Assembly (NCBI GenBank): GCA_021151585.1 | Contig: JAGKWX010000029.1 | Location: 1 to 22,852, forward strand | Length of the DNA stretch: 22,852 nt | DNA from: Alphaproteobacteria bacterium | Lineage (GTDB): Bacteria; Pseudomonadota; Gammaproteobacteria; JAGOUN01 | Direction: 5' to 3' | Shown here: in pieces, positions 1-7,395 of the stretch | Layout of the letters: the number at the start of each line of letters is the position of its first letter | Numbering within the stretch: position 1 is the first letter of the stretch | Position numbers and translations under genes: made by a program | The notes under the pieces: generated by a model | Databases searched by the model: none | What the model was told of the DNA's origin: nothing | The model's input: only the letters and a program-made list of their open reading frames with translations

Positions 1-99
1 TTTGATCCGCGTACAACGATGAATAAAGCTATATTGCGGGAAATCAAAGAAACTATAGATGGAGTAAAAGAAATTACGCAGATCTATATTGAACAAGCA
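1..99 (+). repeat. Direct repeat copy A (partner at 4552-4650)
   Basis: These 99 bases match 4552-4650 at 95 positions, in the same reading frame of both genes. Similarity drops sharply after base 99. The left limit cannot be seen because the window starts inside the repeat. Confidence 0.9.
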
Positions 100-777
100 A
101 AAAATCAACATGGGTATAGCGAAGCGGAGATGGAATTTATATGTTGGTTATACCGGCACAAGGAGTCTCGTGTCTCAGGCGAATCAAAGAGCATATTCTC
201 AAATTTGTCGATGCTATTATTTTCTTTTTCTCCAAAGTCTAATTTGCCTAGTACTGACATAGCAAGTGCTAGTGCTCAAGCGAGCCAAGATTTGCCCGAT
301 CTGCTTAAGAACGTTTTTATATATTTTTATGACTCGCTTTCTCATGATAATGAAAGACTCTTAAGTTTAGAATCGTTTTTAGCTAAAATAAGTGAATATA
401 ATTTATGGAATGCCTATTATTGCTTTATTAACAGTTGCTTTGATAACCCTTCCTTACATGGCATATTCTCTGATCGTAGGCACGCTGACAAGTTGCTAGA
501 CTGTTTAATGTCTAATTCTGGTAATAACGAGAATATCCGTGATAATCTTGTGATTAAGAGTTTGGGTGTTATTCAGCACTGCACTGAAGTGCGGCAAGAG
601 ATTGATAAAAACCAACTGAATTCGTCTCAGTTTATAGAATATGTTAGCGTCTGTCGGGCGATTTATAGGCTTGCATCATCGGAAAATTTCAACCCGAAGA
701 TACTCGATAGTTTAAAGAAGCTGTTGTATGGTGATGAGTCGTCCCCTCCTATTCGCTCTGCTAGTCTCGGTAGATAA
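1..777 (+). CDS. C-terminal part of a large unknown protein (5' end outside the window)
   Basis: The frame is open from base 1, so the ATG at 19 is an internal Met of a longer gene. Its 258 visible residues match the C-terminus of the protein encoded at 4075-5685. The first ~33 residues are nearly identical (FDPRTTMNKAILREIKE onward), followed by a shared EFICWL motif. After a variable Ser/Ala-rich linker there is a second shared block of the pattern VFxxFYDSLxxDxxRxxSLxSF and LWxxYYxFI. I recognise no catalytic motif, signal peptide or membrane helix; the sequence reads as mostly alpha-helical. It ends in a Ser-rich tail, SASLGR, with Leu at position -3, which would fit a C-terminal type IVB translocation signal, though this is weak evidence. 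Function is unknown. With the next gene it forms a tandem pair of paralogues. Confidence 0.85.
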   Translation, partial: FDPRTTMNKAILREIKETIDGVKEITQIYIEQAKNQHGYSEAEMEFICWLYRHKESRVSGESKSIFSNLSMLLFSFSPKSNLPSTDIASASAQASQDLPDLLKNVFIYFYDSLSHDNERLLSLESFLAKISEYNLWNAYYCFINSCFDNPSLHGIFSDRRHADKLLDCLMSNSGNNENIRDNLVIKSLGVIQHCTEVRQEIDKNQLNSSQFIEYVSVCRAIYRLASSENFNPKILDSLKKLLYGDESSPPIRSASLGR

Positions 778-796
778 TATCGTATTTTGTGGTCGC

Positions 797-829
797 GCCA
801 TCGTCCTCTCAACTAAGGAGGGCGGTGGC
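797..829 (+). terminator. Hairpin after the first gene, possible terminator
   Basis: The arms GCCATCGTCCTC and GAGGGCGGTGGC pair over 12 positions (two G-U) around a 9-base loop, 20 bases after the stop at 775-777. No T-run follows on the + strand, so an intrinsic terminator is not proven; it could also act as an RNA-stabilising hairpin. Confidence 0.4.
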
Positions 830-1077
830 ATGATCGTCGCTTCAAGTTAACCTGGATATAGTGCATTACGTGCTGTTGCTATGGTTCTAGCAATGAAAAT
901 ATCGATAGACTCTCATATCAACACCATAAAACAGAATTTTTTGTATTTTTTTTGCATTTTTAGCTCACGTAAGCCTTATGCTAATGCTGTGTTAAGGATT
1001 GACAATTATAGTATGCGTCCAAAATGCCCGGATTATTATTCGCGATCGGGTACGAATATTTACTTAATCTTACTATA

Positions 1078-1085
1078 GAGGAAGG
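1078..1085 (+). promoter_or_regulatory. Ribosome binding site of the 1089 gene, with a GGA core
   Basis: GAGGAAGG lies just upstream of the ATG at 1089; its GAGG core is 7 bases from the start, which fixes the start. It contains AGGA, the core recognised by CsrA-family repressors when it overlaps a ribosome binding site. Confidence 0.7.
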
Positions 1086-1088
1086 TAT

Positions 1089-4076
1089 ATGCCACAAGGG
1101 TTCTCTAACGAAGAAAAACAGCCGCTACTTGTTCATGGTTCACCGCCATCTGTTTCTAGATCTGCTGTAGTTACTGAGACAGCTCAGCCATCATTAAGGT
1201 TATTTCTTAGCACGTTGGTTTCTTATCAAAAATGGAATAAATCAAGCCCTGATTTCGCTAAGGAAAATACACGGTCAGGCGATGTTTGCGCTAATGCTGA
1301 TATTTCCTTATGTTATTCTCAACAAATGGTCAAGGTTTTTATGCCGTTCCTGCAACAGGAGATAGAAAAATGGCTTGAGAGCGTAGCTAACTCACCTATA
1401 AAAACACATCCCAAAAAGCAGAATATCCTGACAACAGTGAAGGATTGGTTGGCTAATCCCGGTGATATTCCTAAGACAATGTCAGATCTCTATGCTAAGC
1501 CGTTTGGTGAAGATCAGCAGCCGCTTCGTCAAGTGTTAGATATCCAAAGAATTCAATCAGGCATAGGTGCTAGGCCATCGTCTTTGTTTGCCACGTCTTT
1601 CGTAAGAGCAGCGCAAAATTTTCTAGATCATGATAAGGCGTCTTTATTGAGATGCGATTATATCTATCGCTGGATTAAAGAGCTTGGCGGTTTGGCAAAT
1701 GATAAGGATATGCAAACGCTAGAAAATTGTCGTGAAATGAAAATTATTAGAAATATTAGACAAGCCTTGAAGGCTAACAAAGCAGCTAGTGGATTTTTTT
1801 CTACTAATGATACTAGTATAACGCACTGCCTTATGCAATTGATTCGTTTCAGTCATGAAGATTCTGCATTTGATGATTTAATTCGCGTAGTATTTATTGT
1901 ATGTCTTGAGAAAGTTGATCCGAACGGTTTTCAGGGATGGCGTCGTCAGTCAGATATCACGCATCAATGGTTGTATAATTTATCTAGTCAAGAAAAAAAA
2001 ACTCATATTTCAGAAGAAAAAGAAGAGTACTTGCGTGATGCAGTGCATAGCTTTCAGCTAAAAAAAGCACATGGACCAGATGATTTTTCTATGCAAATCA
2101 GAGAGTTGGTTGAGCTTGTTAGGCTGGATAAGCTTACAATTGATGTGGGTATATGTGTCGAGAAATATTTTTCGCCGACAAGCCTAGAGCATCATCCTGT
2201 TATATATAAAATATTTCAATTGTTGACTAGTGAAGACAATCCTGGTTTAGAAAATTGGCTTGTAACATTAGATCGCGAGCTCCAGAGCAGGCCTTCGGTT
2301 ATGTTGACCGTGATTGCGATGATATTGCAAGGCATGATGCAAGAAAATTTAGAAAAAGAAGATGAGTTTGATTATCTGTTAGGTTTGGATGAAAAAATTG
2401 CAACAGAGGGAGATTTTCATGAAAGCCTTAACTGCTTCTATGCGATCATTGCTTTTTCGAAGGCACTATTAAACCATGTTCAGCAGGCACAAAAAGAAAG
2501 TGAACTTTTGATAAAGTTAGCTAATATTGTTTTTGGTAGTTGCCAAAAGCATCTGGACATAGGCATATCAACTGTAGTAAATAAATTGTGTGCCATCTGT
2601 TGTGGGGAATTACAGCTCGATCACTTTTTCGCTTCAGACCTGTGGCGCTACAAACCAGCAGAACATAAACTTCTGTCCATGTTTAAGGATAAATATAATG
2701 ACCATACATCAAAATTAAAGGAAACTATAGGCGAGATGACATCCCCAATAGCCTTACAGCTTAAGCGAATAGTGAATTCTATTGATACTAAAAAAAATAA
2801 GGCTATCTATAGTCTTTTTACGGAAGTGCTAGATCAGGATAGCATCGGAAAATTATGTCAGGATAATGCTAATGCCTCGACAAGCATAGAGCAGGAAATG
2901 TGGACGGAATTAGAACGAGATCGTAATGAATTTTCGAACCCAGGCCCTCGCCTAGCAAGATTGTGTGACTTTTATTTAAGCGGCTGCTATGTAGATTTAG
3001 CAAAAATAATGACATTCTCTTGTTTTAGACAAGCAACAGAAAATCATCGATTCCTTTTTGCTGATTTAATTTTACACTGGTTGAAGGAGGTTGGTCAGAA
3101 TTTCGTAGAGTCAAAGACAATAATTAAAGCATTATCCCAAGAGGAAAAAGAAGTATTGCACGATGTTTTGCGCATGTACTTAGATTCTCAGTGTATCCTT
3201 TCTGCTGAAGTCATTCGTATTGCACAGTCAGAAGGACTGGCTCTTGCTGTTATCATGTTAGATAGTGAAGCTAGTCAACTTAGTCAGGTTAAGTTGGCGC
3301 TTAAGGCAAGACAACAAGCCATTATAGCTAATGCGAAATCTGCTAAAGATATAACGCATGAAAGCCCTTCGCCGATATCGAGGTTATTGGGCCTGAGTAT
3401 TCAGCAGAATCAAGATAAAACACGGTTGCCTGCTGTTTTGCAGGCAATAGGTACATGGTTGTCGAGTATGCCAACACGTGAGAATATACCATCTGACGTG
3501 CGTCAGTATATTGATATAAATGGAGTAACTGAAGACCTAATCACGCAATTAGAAGCAGCGTGGCGTTCGGCTGATGAGCTTAATAATTTCAATTTGCGGA
3601 TAAATTATCTGAAAGCAGGCAAGTATAGAAAATGCCTGGATGACGTTGTGAAGTTTGAAGGTTTGAGTGAGGAATCAAGCAGTAATGCTGCTAAAACATT
3701 ATCGGTTTTTATTGATAAGCTGAAAAAAAATAAAGATACTTTGGATGAGTATGAGCAAGCAAGATGCGAGATTTATCTAGATAAGTTTATCTGGGCAGTA
3801 ATCGAGTATGCTGATGAGCAAAATAATGAAGAAATATACTCTGTTTTATTAGCGCTTGAATTTAATTTAGGTTATCTTGTCGCTCTTGGCTTGGATTTGT
3901 GTGTTGCAACAAATCACAGTGATAGTTTATTTGGCGATATTAACAAACAATGGACAATATTAGCGAAGCTTGCTGGTAAAATGTATGCAGACTATAATGG
4001 CGATAATCCGCAAGAACAACGTATTATTACTGAGGCAAAAAAGGCTTGTTCTGCTGAGGATCTTGGTTCATCATAA
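1089..4076 (+). CDS. Large unknown helical protein, N-terminal part (995 aa, interrupted by a frameshift)
   Basis: The start is set by a strong ribosome binding site. I recognise no family. The product looks soluble and alpha-helical, with no signal peptide. Residues 8-14 read EEKQPLL, which fits the acidic dileucine pattern [DE]xxxL[LI] used by eukaryotic AP adaptors; this could be chance. The frame ends at a TAA at 4074, while the neighbouring frame continues without interruption from about 4075 to 5685. That continuation includes the region shared with the paralogue at 1-777, which suggests that one gene of ~1531 codons has been split. To restore it, one extra base (or two missing) must lie near 4044-4074; the protein seems natural up to ...SAEDLGSS, which places the break close to the stop. 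It could be a real disrupted gene, a sequencing error or two separately made proteins. Confidence 0.8.
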   Translation: MPQGFSNEEKQPLLVHGSPPSVSRSAVVTETAQPSLRLFLSTLVSYQKWNKSSPDFAKENTRSGDVCANADISLCYSQQMVKVFMPFLQQEIEKWLESVANSPIKTHPKKQNILTTVKDWLANPGDIPKTMSDLYAKPFGEDQQPLRQVLDIQRIQSGIGARPSSLFATSFVRAAQNFLDHDKASLLRCDYIYRWIKELGGLANDKDMQTLENCREMKIIRNIRQALKANKAASGFFSTNDTSITHCLMQLIRFSHEDSAFDDLIRVVFIVCLEKVDPNGFQGWRRQSDITHQWLYNLSSQEKKTHISEEKEEYLRDAVHSFQLKKAHGPDDFSMQIRELVELVRLDKLTIDVGICVEKYFSPTSLEHHPVIYKIFQLLTSEDNPGLENWLVTLDRELQSRPSVMLTVIAMILQGMMQENLEKEDEFDYLLGLDEKIATEGDFHESLNCFYAIIAFSKALLNHVQQAQKESELLIKLANIVFGSCQKHLDIGISTVVNKLCAICCGELQLDHFFASDLWRYKPAEHKLLSMFKDKYNDHTSKLKETIGEMTSPIALQLKRIVNSIDTKKNKAIYSLFTEVLDQDSIGKLCQDNANASTSIEQEMWTELERDRNEFSNPGPRLARLCDFYLSGCYVDLAKIMTFSCFRQATENHRFLFADLILHWLKEVGQNFVESKTIIKALSQEEKEVLHDVLRMYLDSQCILSAEVIRIAQSEGLALAVIMLDSEASQLSQVKLALKARQQAIIANAKSAKDITHESPSPISRLLGLSIQQNQDKTRLPAVLQAIGTWLSSMPTRENIPSDVRQYIDINGVTEDLITQLEAAWRSADELNNFNLRINYLKAGKYRKCLDDVVKFEGLSEESSSNAAKTLSVFIDKLKKNKDTLDEYEQARCEIYLDKFIWAVIEYADEQNNEEIYSVLLALEFNLGYLVALGLDLCVATNHSDSLFGDINKQWTILAKLAGKMYADYNGDNPQEQRIITEAKKACSAEDLGSS

Positions 4077-5685
4077 ATTCGATTTTTCTAGCAGCTTGTC
4101 AGCGGCAGCAAACGAGGTCAGAGATCAGACAGACTATGAAGAGCAAGAAATTAACAGGCAAGAATATTATTGGACTTCTTGCTATCAACAAAACTTACTG
4201 CGCAAGAGTCAGTTAGATTTTGAAGCTAAGGCAATCTTTGAACTCGTGTTGTTAGCGTCTTCCGATCAAGCATTAGATTTTTATGGAGTTAAAGTTAAGC
4301 ATAATGATGAGGATAAGTGGCAATATAATAGTGTGCTAGATCAGTTGGCGCTTATTTTTATGGCGGCAAAGAATCTCTATGGTAACAAAGTAGGTGATGC
4401 TGTTACCTCGCCATTTGAGAAATCGCTATATTTGATTGATGTTATCAACAAAGATGAGCCTAATACGGTCATTAGGCGCTTGCTACAACGGGCGTGTCAG
4501 AATTTCCCCCAAGCCTTTACTAACGATATTAACAGTGTGTCTGGCGTGGTATTTGATCCGCGTACAACGATGAACAAAGCTATATTACGGGAAATCAAAG
4601 AAACTATAGATGGAGTAAAAGAAATTTCGGAGATCTATATTGAACAAGCAGTAAAACGAACTGAGTTTAGTCGAGATGAAATAGAATTTATATGTTGGCT
4701 GCATCGCAAACAACAACCTAACATCTTGCATAAGACGACAGGTTTATTATCGACATTGTGGAATTTTTCAGCGCATGCTATTAATTCTAGCCCAGCGTCT
4801 CATCAGTTTGATTCGTATCGTAGCTCTTTGAACAGTAATGCAGGCGATAGTTATGGCTTAGATCCTAGTCCAACGCCTCATCAGTCTGGTTCGTATCGTA
4901 GCTTTTTGGGCAGTAATACAGGCGATGGTTATCCCTTTGATACGGCCCGTGAAGATATTAGTGATATGAGTCATTCGATGTCGTCTAGTTCTTTTTGGTC
5001 TCCAACTATACCTATAGTCTCTCCAATCGCTCAACCGGATAGTGGGAAACAAAAACAGTTATTGGTACAAGATGAATATAATTATACTAATAATACTTTT
5101 GACTTACCCGGAGGCCCACCTTTGGTTCGTCAATTATATCCAGAAGAACAGTTATTAACAAAAGTGTTTAGATGTTTTTATGATTCGCTAAAAGATGATC
5201 ATAAAAGAATGTCAAGTTTAAAAAGTTTTTTCAGCAAGATAGGTGCTTATTATTTGTGGGATGAATATTATGATTTTATTGCCAATTTTCGCCCACAAGT
5301 CTGTGAGGATAAAAAAGATTGTCGCGAACATGCGGATATGATTTTTCATCACTTGATAAATTATCGTTGTGAAAATAGCAATGTTCTTGATAAAGTCATT
5401 AATTATTGTTTGGATATTTTTTCGGGTTGTCAAGAAATTCTCGATGACTATCAGTCGAAAATTTCAAAACCTAATGCACGAACATATTATGGTAAATATT
5501 GTCGTATGTGTTTAAAAATTTATGGAATAGAGAATTATAAGGATTTGCCAGAGAGTGTTACGACAGCGCTGAGAAAAATTTCGGACAATGTAACTGATAA
5601 CACTTCATCAACTTTCTTCAGTGATTTAAGGTCGAGACATGAAGATAATGCGCAAAGAATTTCTTGTAATGGCGCAGTGTTTTAA
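3970..5685 (+). CDS. Large unknown protein, C-terminal part (downstream of the frameshift)
   Basis: The first ~35 codons (3970-4074) overlap the previous frame, start at a TTG and look like an out-of-frame shadow; genuine coding probably begins near 4075 (KFDFSSS...). I see no separate start with a good ribosome binding site, so this is best read as the continuation of the gene at 1089. Residues encoded from 4552 match the paralogue at 1-777, including FDPRTTMNKAILREIKE, EFICWL and the block FYDSLxxDxxRxxSLxSF...LWxxYYxFI. Compared with the paralogue, this copy has ~100 more residues of Ser-rich linker (about 4730-5130), including two 26-residue repeats. The C-terminus, CNGAVF, differs from the SASLGR ending of the paralogue. 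Function is unknown. The stop is 24 bases before the next start, so the two are likely co-transcribed. Confidence 0.75.
   Translation: MLVKCMQTIMAIIRKNNVLLLRQKRLVLLRILVHHKFDFSSSLSAAANEVRDQTDYEEQEINRQEYYWTSCYQQNLLRKSQLDFEAKAIFELVLLASSDQALDFYGVKVKHNDEDKWQYNSVLDQLALIFMAAKNLYGNKVGDAVTSPFEKSLYLIDVINKDEPNTVIRRLLQRACQNFPQAFTNDINSVSGVVFDPRTTMNKAILREIKETIDGVKEISEIYIEQAVKRTEFSRDEIEFICWLHRKQQPNILHKTTGLLSTLWNFSAHAINSSPASHQFDSYRSSLNSNAGDSYGLDPSPTPHQSGSYRSFLGSNTGDGYPFDTAREDISDMSHSMSSSSFWSPTIPIVSPIAQPDSGKQKQLLVQDEYNYTNNTFDLPGGPPLVRQLYPEEQLLTKVFRCFYDSLKDDHKRMSSLKSFFSKIGAYYLWDEYYDFIANFRPQVCEDKKDCREHADMIFHHLINYRCENSNVLDKVINYCLDIFSGCQEILDDYQSKISKPNARTYYGKYCRMCLKIYGIENYKDLPESVTTALRKISDNVTDNTSSTFFSDLRSRHEDNAQRISCNGAVF
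4552..4650 (+). repeat. Direct repeat copy B (partner at 1-99)
   Basis: This is 95 of 99 bases identical to the window's first 99 bases, with only four substitutions. It encodes the same protein segment in both paralogues. The separation of about 4.55 kb fits a tandem gene duplication or a gene-conversion tract. Confidence 0.9.
4795..4950 (+). repeat. Two tandem 78-base units encoding 26 residues each
   Basis: Units at 4795-4872 and 4873-4950 are clearly related over their first 66 bases; the last 12 diverge. Both encode [AT][SP]HQxxSYRSxLxSNxGDxY, a Ser/Gly/Tyr-rich linker that is absent from the paralogue at 1-777. The phase is kept, so selection or recent duplication within the coding frame is likely. 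Confidence 0.85.
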
Positions 5686-5698
5686 AGAATAAAATAAA

Positions 5699-5702
5699 GA
5701 GG
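5699..5702 (+). promoter_or_regulatory. Ribosome binding site fixing the start at 5710
   Basis: GAGG (within AGAGGTGG) sits 7 bases upstream of the ATG at 5710. It supports this start, and therefore the MGTGASK N-terminus. Confidence 0.7.
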
Positions 5703-5709
5703 TGGTATT

Positions 5710-7320
5710 ATGGGTACAGGTGCGTCAAAACTATCGCATAATTATGAACTGATTACTAATTCTTCTAGCCCCAGGAGCGGAATAAGCGATCGAATCCAGG
5801 ATGATCAAGCATTGCAAGCTTTATCAAGGATTGCTATTCCGAAAAATATTTTTGGAATACATTTAAACCAACTGCTTGCAAATATTGAAAATCATGATTT
5901 TCAGACAAAAGAAATGGTTAAAACTTTTCCCTACTCGTGGAGTTATTTATATGCTGAGTACTATCCTGACACAAGTAAAATTCGAGACTTGGAAGCAAAA
6001 GTTATTGCAGAACTTGAAAAAGTTTATTCCAAAAAAGATCAAAGCCCGATGAGCTTCAGCGTTGAAGAATTTTGGTTGATAGCGATGACGTTAGTCGATC
6101 ATGTGAGATTTAAGAGTTCTGAAAATTATATGGCGGACTCTCCTTTTTATAAGGTAATGAAAGAACTGGCAAAAGAAAAACTCAATCAAGAGGAGGGGGT
6201 CGTGTTTGATAGCTTGTGGTCGGTTTTGAAGCACTATAATGCGAGACCAAAAAAGACACTATCAGGCTTGTCTCTCAATAAGATTATTCTTTGCCTGCGC
6301 TTAGAGACATTGGTGGTCGAAATAAGTTCAGCGCGTACACTATCTAGAATTAAAGAAGCTTCTTCACTTGCATCAGAAGCTACAGTTTCTTCAGTTGGGC
6401 CAGAACAAGTATTTTCATCTGCACCCAATTCAGTAGCGAGTTCTAGTGCAGACGATCTAGATCACACGAGGTCTGAAGTCGAATGTGGAGATTTGATTGA
6501 GGAGGACGAACAACAAGAAAATGCCAGCTTCTCTTTATCGTATTTTGATATCTTTTTAAATGAAAACCAATTTACCGTAAACGAACCCTTCGGTTTGAAG
6601 CTTGGAGGTAGTGCTGAGCACCCTACAGGTCAATCTGACTTATTAAAATATTTTAAAAATTTTTTTGATGAGAAGTATAACTTATTTGAGAGTGGTAATA
6701 TAAAGATGAGCAAGGCAATGCCGTTGACATTATTTGGCAATACTATGACCGCTGAGCTAACGCCTATCGTTGCTCCCCAAGGTTTTTTTGAGATGTCGCA
6801 GGCCATAGCACCAAAGCAAGGTTTAGTGCCTTATGCTTTTGCTTTATACTGTTGTCATTTACGTTCGCGCAAGCCTGGAGTGCAACCAACTGATTACGAA
6901 CAACGCTTTATAGAGGCGCATATTTTAAAGCTAAGACTTTTTAGAGATGAGTTGAATAAGATACGAAGCCGCGATATCGGCTTAGATAATTTTGAAAAAA
7001 TGGATGATACAGGCTTAGGTGATTTGGTTGCCCCGCCTAATATAACGTCACGTTCAGAGTTTTCAGCGCTTCATTTTATTTACCCTCGTTTAAATCAGCG
7101 AGTTGCGAGCTTAGAGTCAAAGTGTAAGTCTAATGATATGTTACAAGAGAGCGATATCGCTTGGTATCGACATATGTTTTCCGATAATGAAGGTTGCTTA
7201 AAGACTATGATTTCGCCATGTTCTTCAAATAAGATGATCGTTGAGAGAATACGGGATCTTTGTTTTTATGTTGATGAAAACCATCATAAAAAAAGCAATT
7301 CTTATTTTATGCCACGATAG
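5710..7320 (+). CDS. Unknown 536-aa protein with an N-myristoylation-like N-terminus, possible effector
   Basis: The protein begins MGTGASKLSHNYELI. Gly2, small residues at 3-5, Ser6 and Lys7 fit the eukaryotic N-myristoyltransferase consensus, and YELI at 12-15 fits the YxxPhi sorting pattern. Bacteria have no such transferase, so the motif makes sense only if the protein enters a host cell. Residues 1-215 look helical, 218-275 form a Ser/Ala-rich then acidic linker (EEDEQQEN at 264-271), and the rest is a second globular part. Residues 117-153 (SVEE...ENY...SPFYKVMKEL) resemble 666-696 of the next gene's product (SIEE...ENY.SPFYNAIKFL). The linker motif also recurs there (EEKDGQQEN), so the two proteins may share architecture. 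No enzymatic motif was recognised. The C-terminus is YFMPR. It lies 24 bases after the previous gene and 75 before the next, consistent with an operon. Confidence 0.85.
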   Translation: MGTGASKLSHNYELITNSSSPRSGISDRIQDDQALQALSRIAIPKNIFGIHLNQLLANIENHDFQTKEMVKTFPYSWSYLYAEYYPDTSKIRDLEAKVIAELEKVYSKKDQSPMSFSVEEFWLIAMTLVDHVRFKSSENYMADSPFYKVMKELAKEKLNQEEGVVFDSLWSVLKHYNARPKKTLSGLSLNKIILCLRLETLVVEISSARTLSRIKEASSLASEATVSSVGPEQVFSSAPNSVASSSADDLDHTRSEVECGDLIEEDEQQENASFSLSYFDIFLNENQFTVNEPFGLKLGGSAEHPTGQSDLLKYFKNFFDEKYNLFESGNIKMSKAMPLTLFGNTMTAELTPIVAPQGFFEMSQAIAPKQGLVPYAFALYCCHLRSRKPGVQPTDYEQRFIEAHILKLRLFRDELNKIRSRDIGLDNFEKMDDTGLGDLVAPPNITSRSEFSALHFIYPRLNQRVASLESKCKSNDMLQESDIAWYRHMFSDNEGCLKTMISPCSSNKMIVERIRDLCFYVDENHHKKSNSYFMPR

Positions 7321-7382
7321 TGAATGGGGTTTTTGGCTTAAAAATACATGTAGTGGGAACTGTGTCAGTTAAAGTTAAGGTA

Positions 7383-7386
7383 GAGG
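7383..7386 (+). promoter_or_regulatory. Ribosome binding site of the 7396 gene, with a GGA core
   Basis: GAGG, 9 bases upstream of the ATG at 7396, is part of TAGAGGAAAT. The arrangement resembles TAGAGGAAGG ahead of 1089 and again contains a GGA core. Confidence 0.6.
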
Positions 7387-7395
7387 AAATATATT

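Larger units (their letters stand above)
778..1088. other. Intergenic region between the two paralogous genes
   Basis: This 311-base gap holds the hairpin at 797-829, a T-rich stretch near 938-962 and the ribosome binding site of the next gene at 1078-1085. A TTGACA at 999-1004 and a TATAGT at 1007-1012 resemble promoter elements but are not correctly spaced with each other, so I do not call a promoter. A 65-codon frame at 881-1078 has no ribosome binding site and no coding character; I regard it as chance. Confidence 0.6.

Noticed and set aside
999..1012. TTGACA and TATAGT as a promoter for the 1089 gene
   Set aside because: They are only two bases apart, and neither has a partner at 16-18 bases.
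881..1078. 65-codon frame between the paralogues
   Set aside because: No ribosome binding site, no family resemblance, low-complexity translation, and it overlaps the ribosome binding site of the 1089 gene.
4037..4043. A AAA AAG slippery heptamer in the reading phase of the 1089 gene, as in dnaX -1 frameshifting
   Set aside because: A -1 slip here meets a TGA at 4055-4057 after four codons. The downstream coding frame requires +1 or -2, so this heptamer does not explain the split gene by canonical -1 frameshifting.
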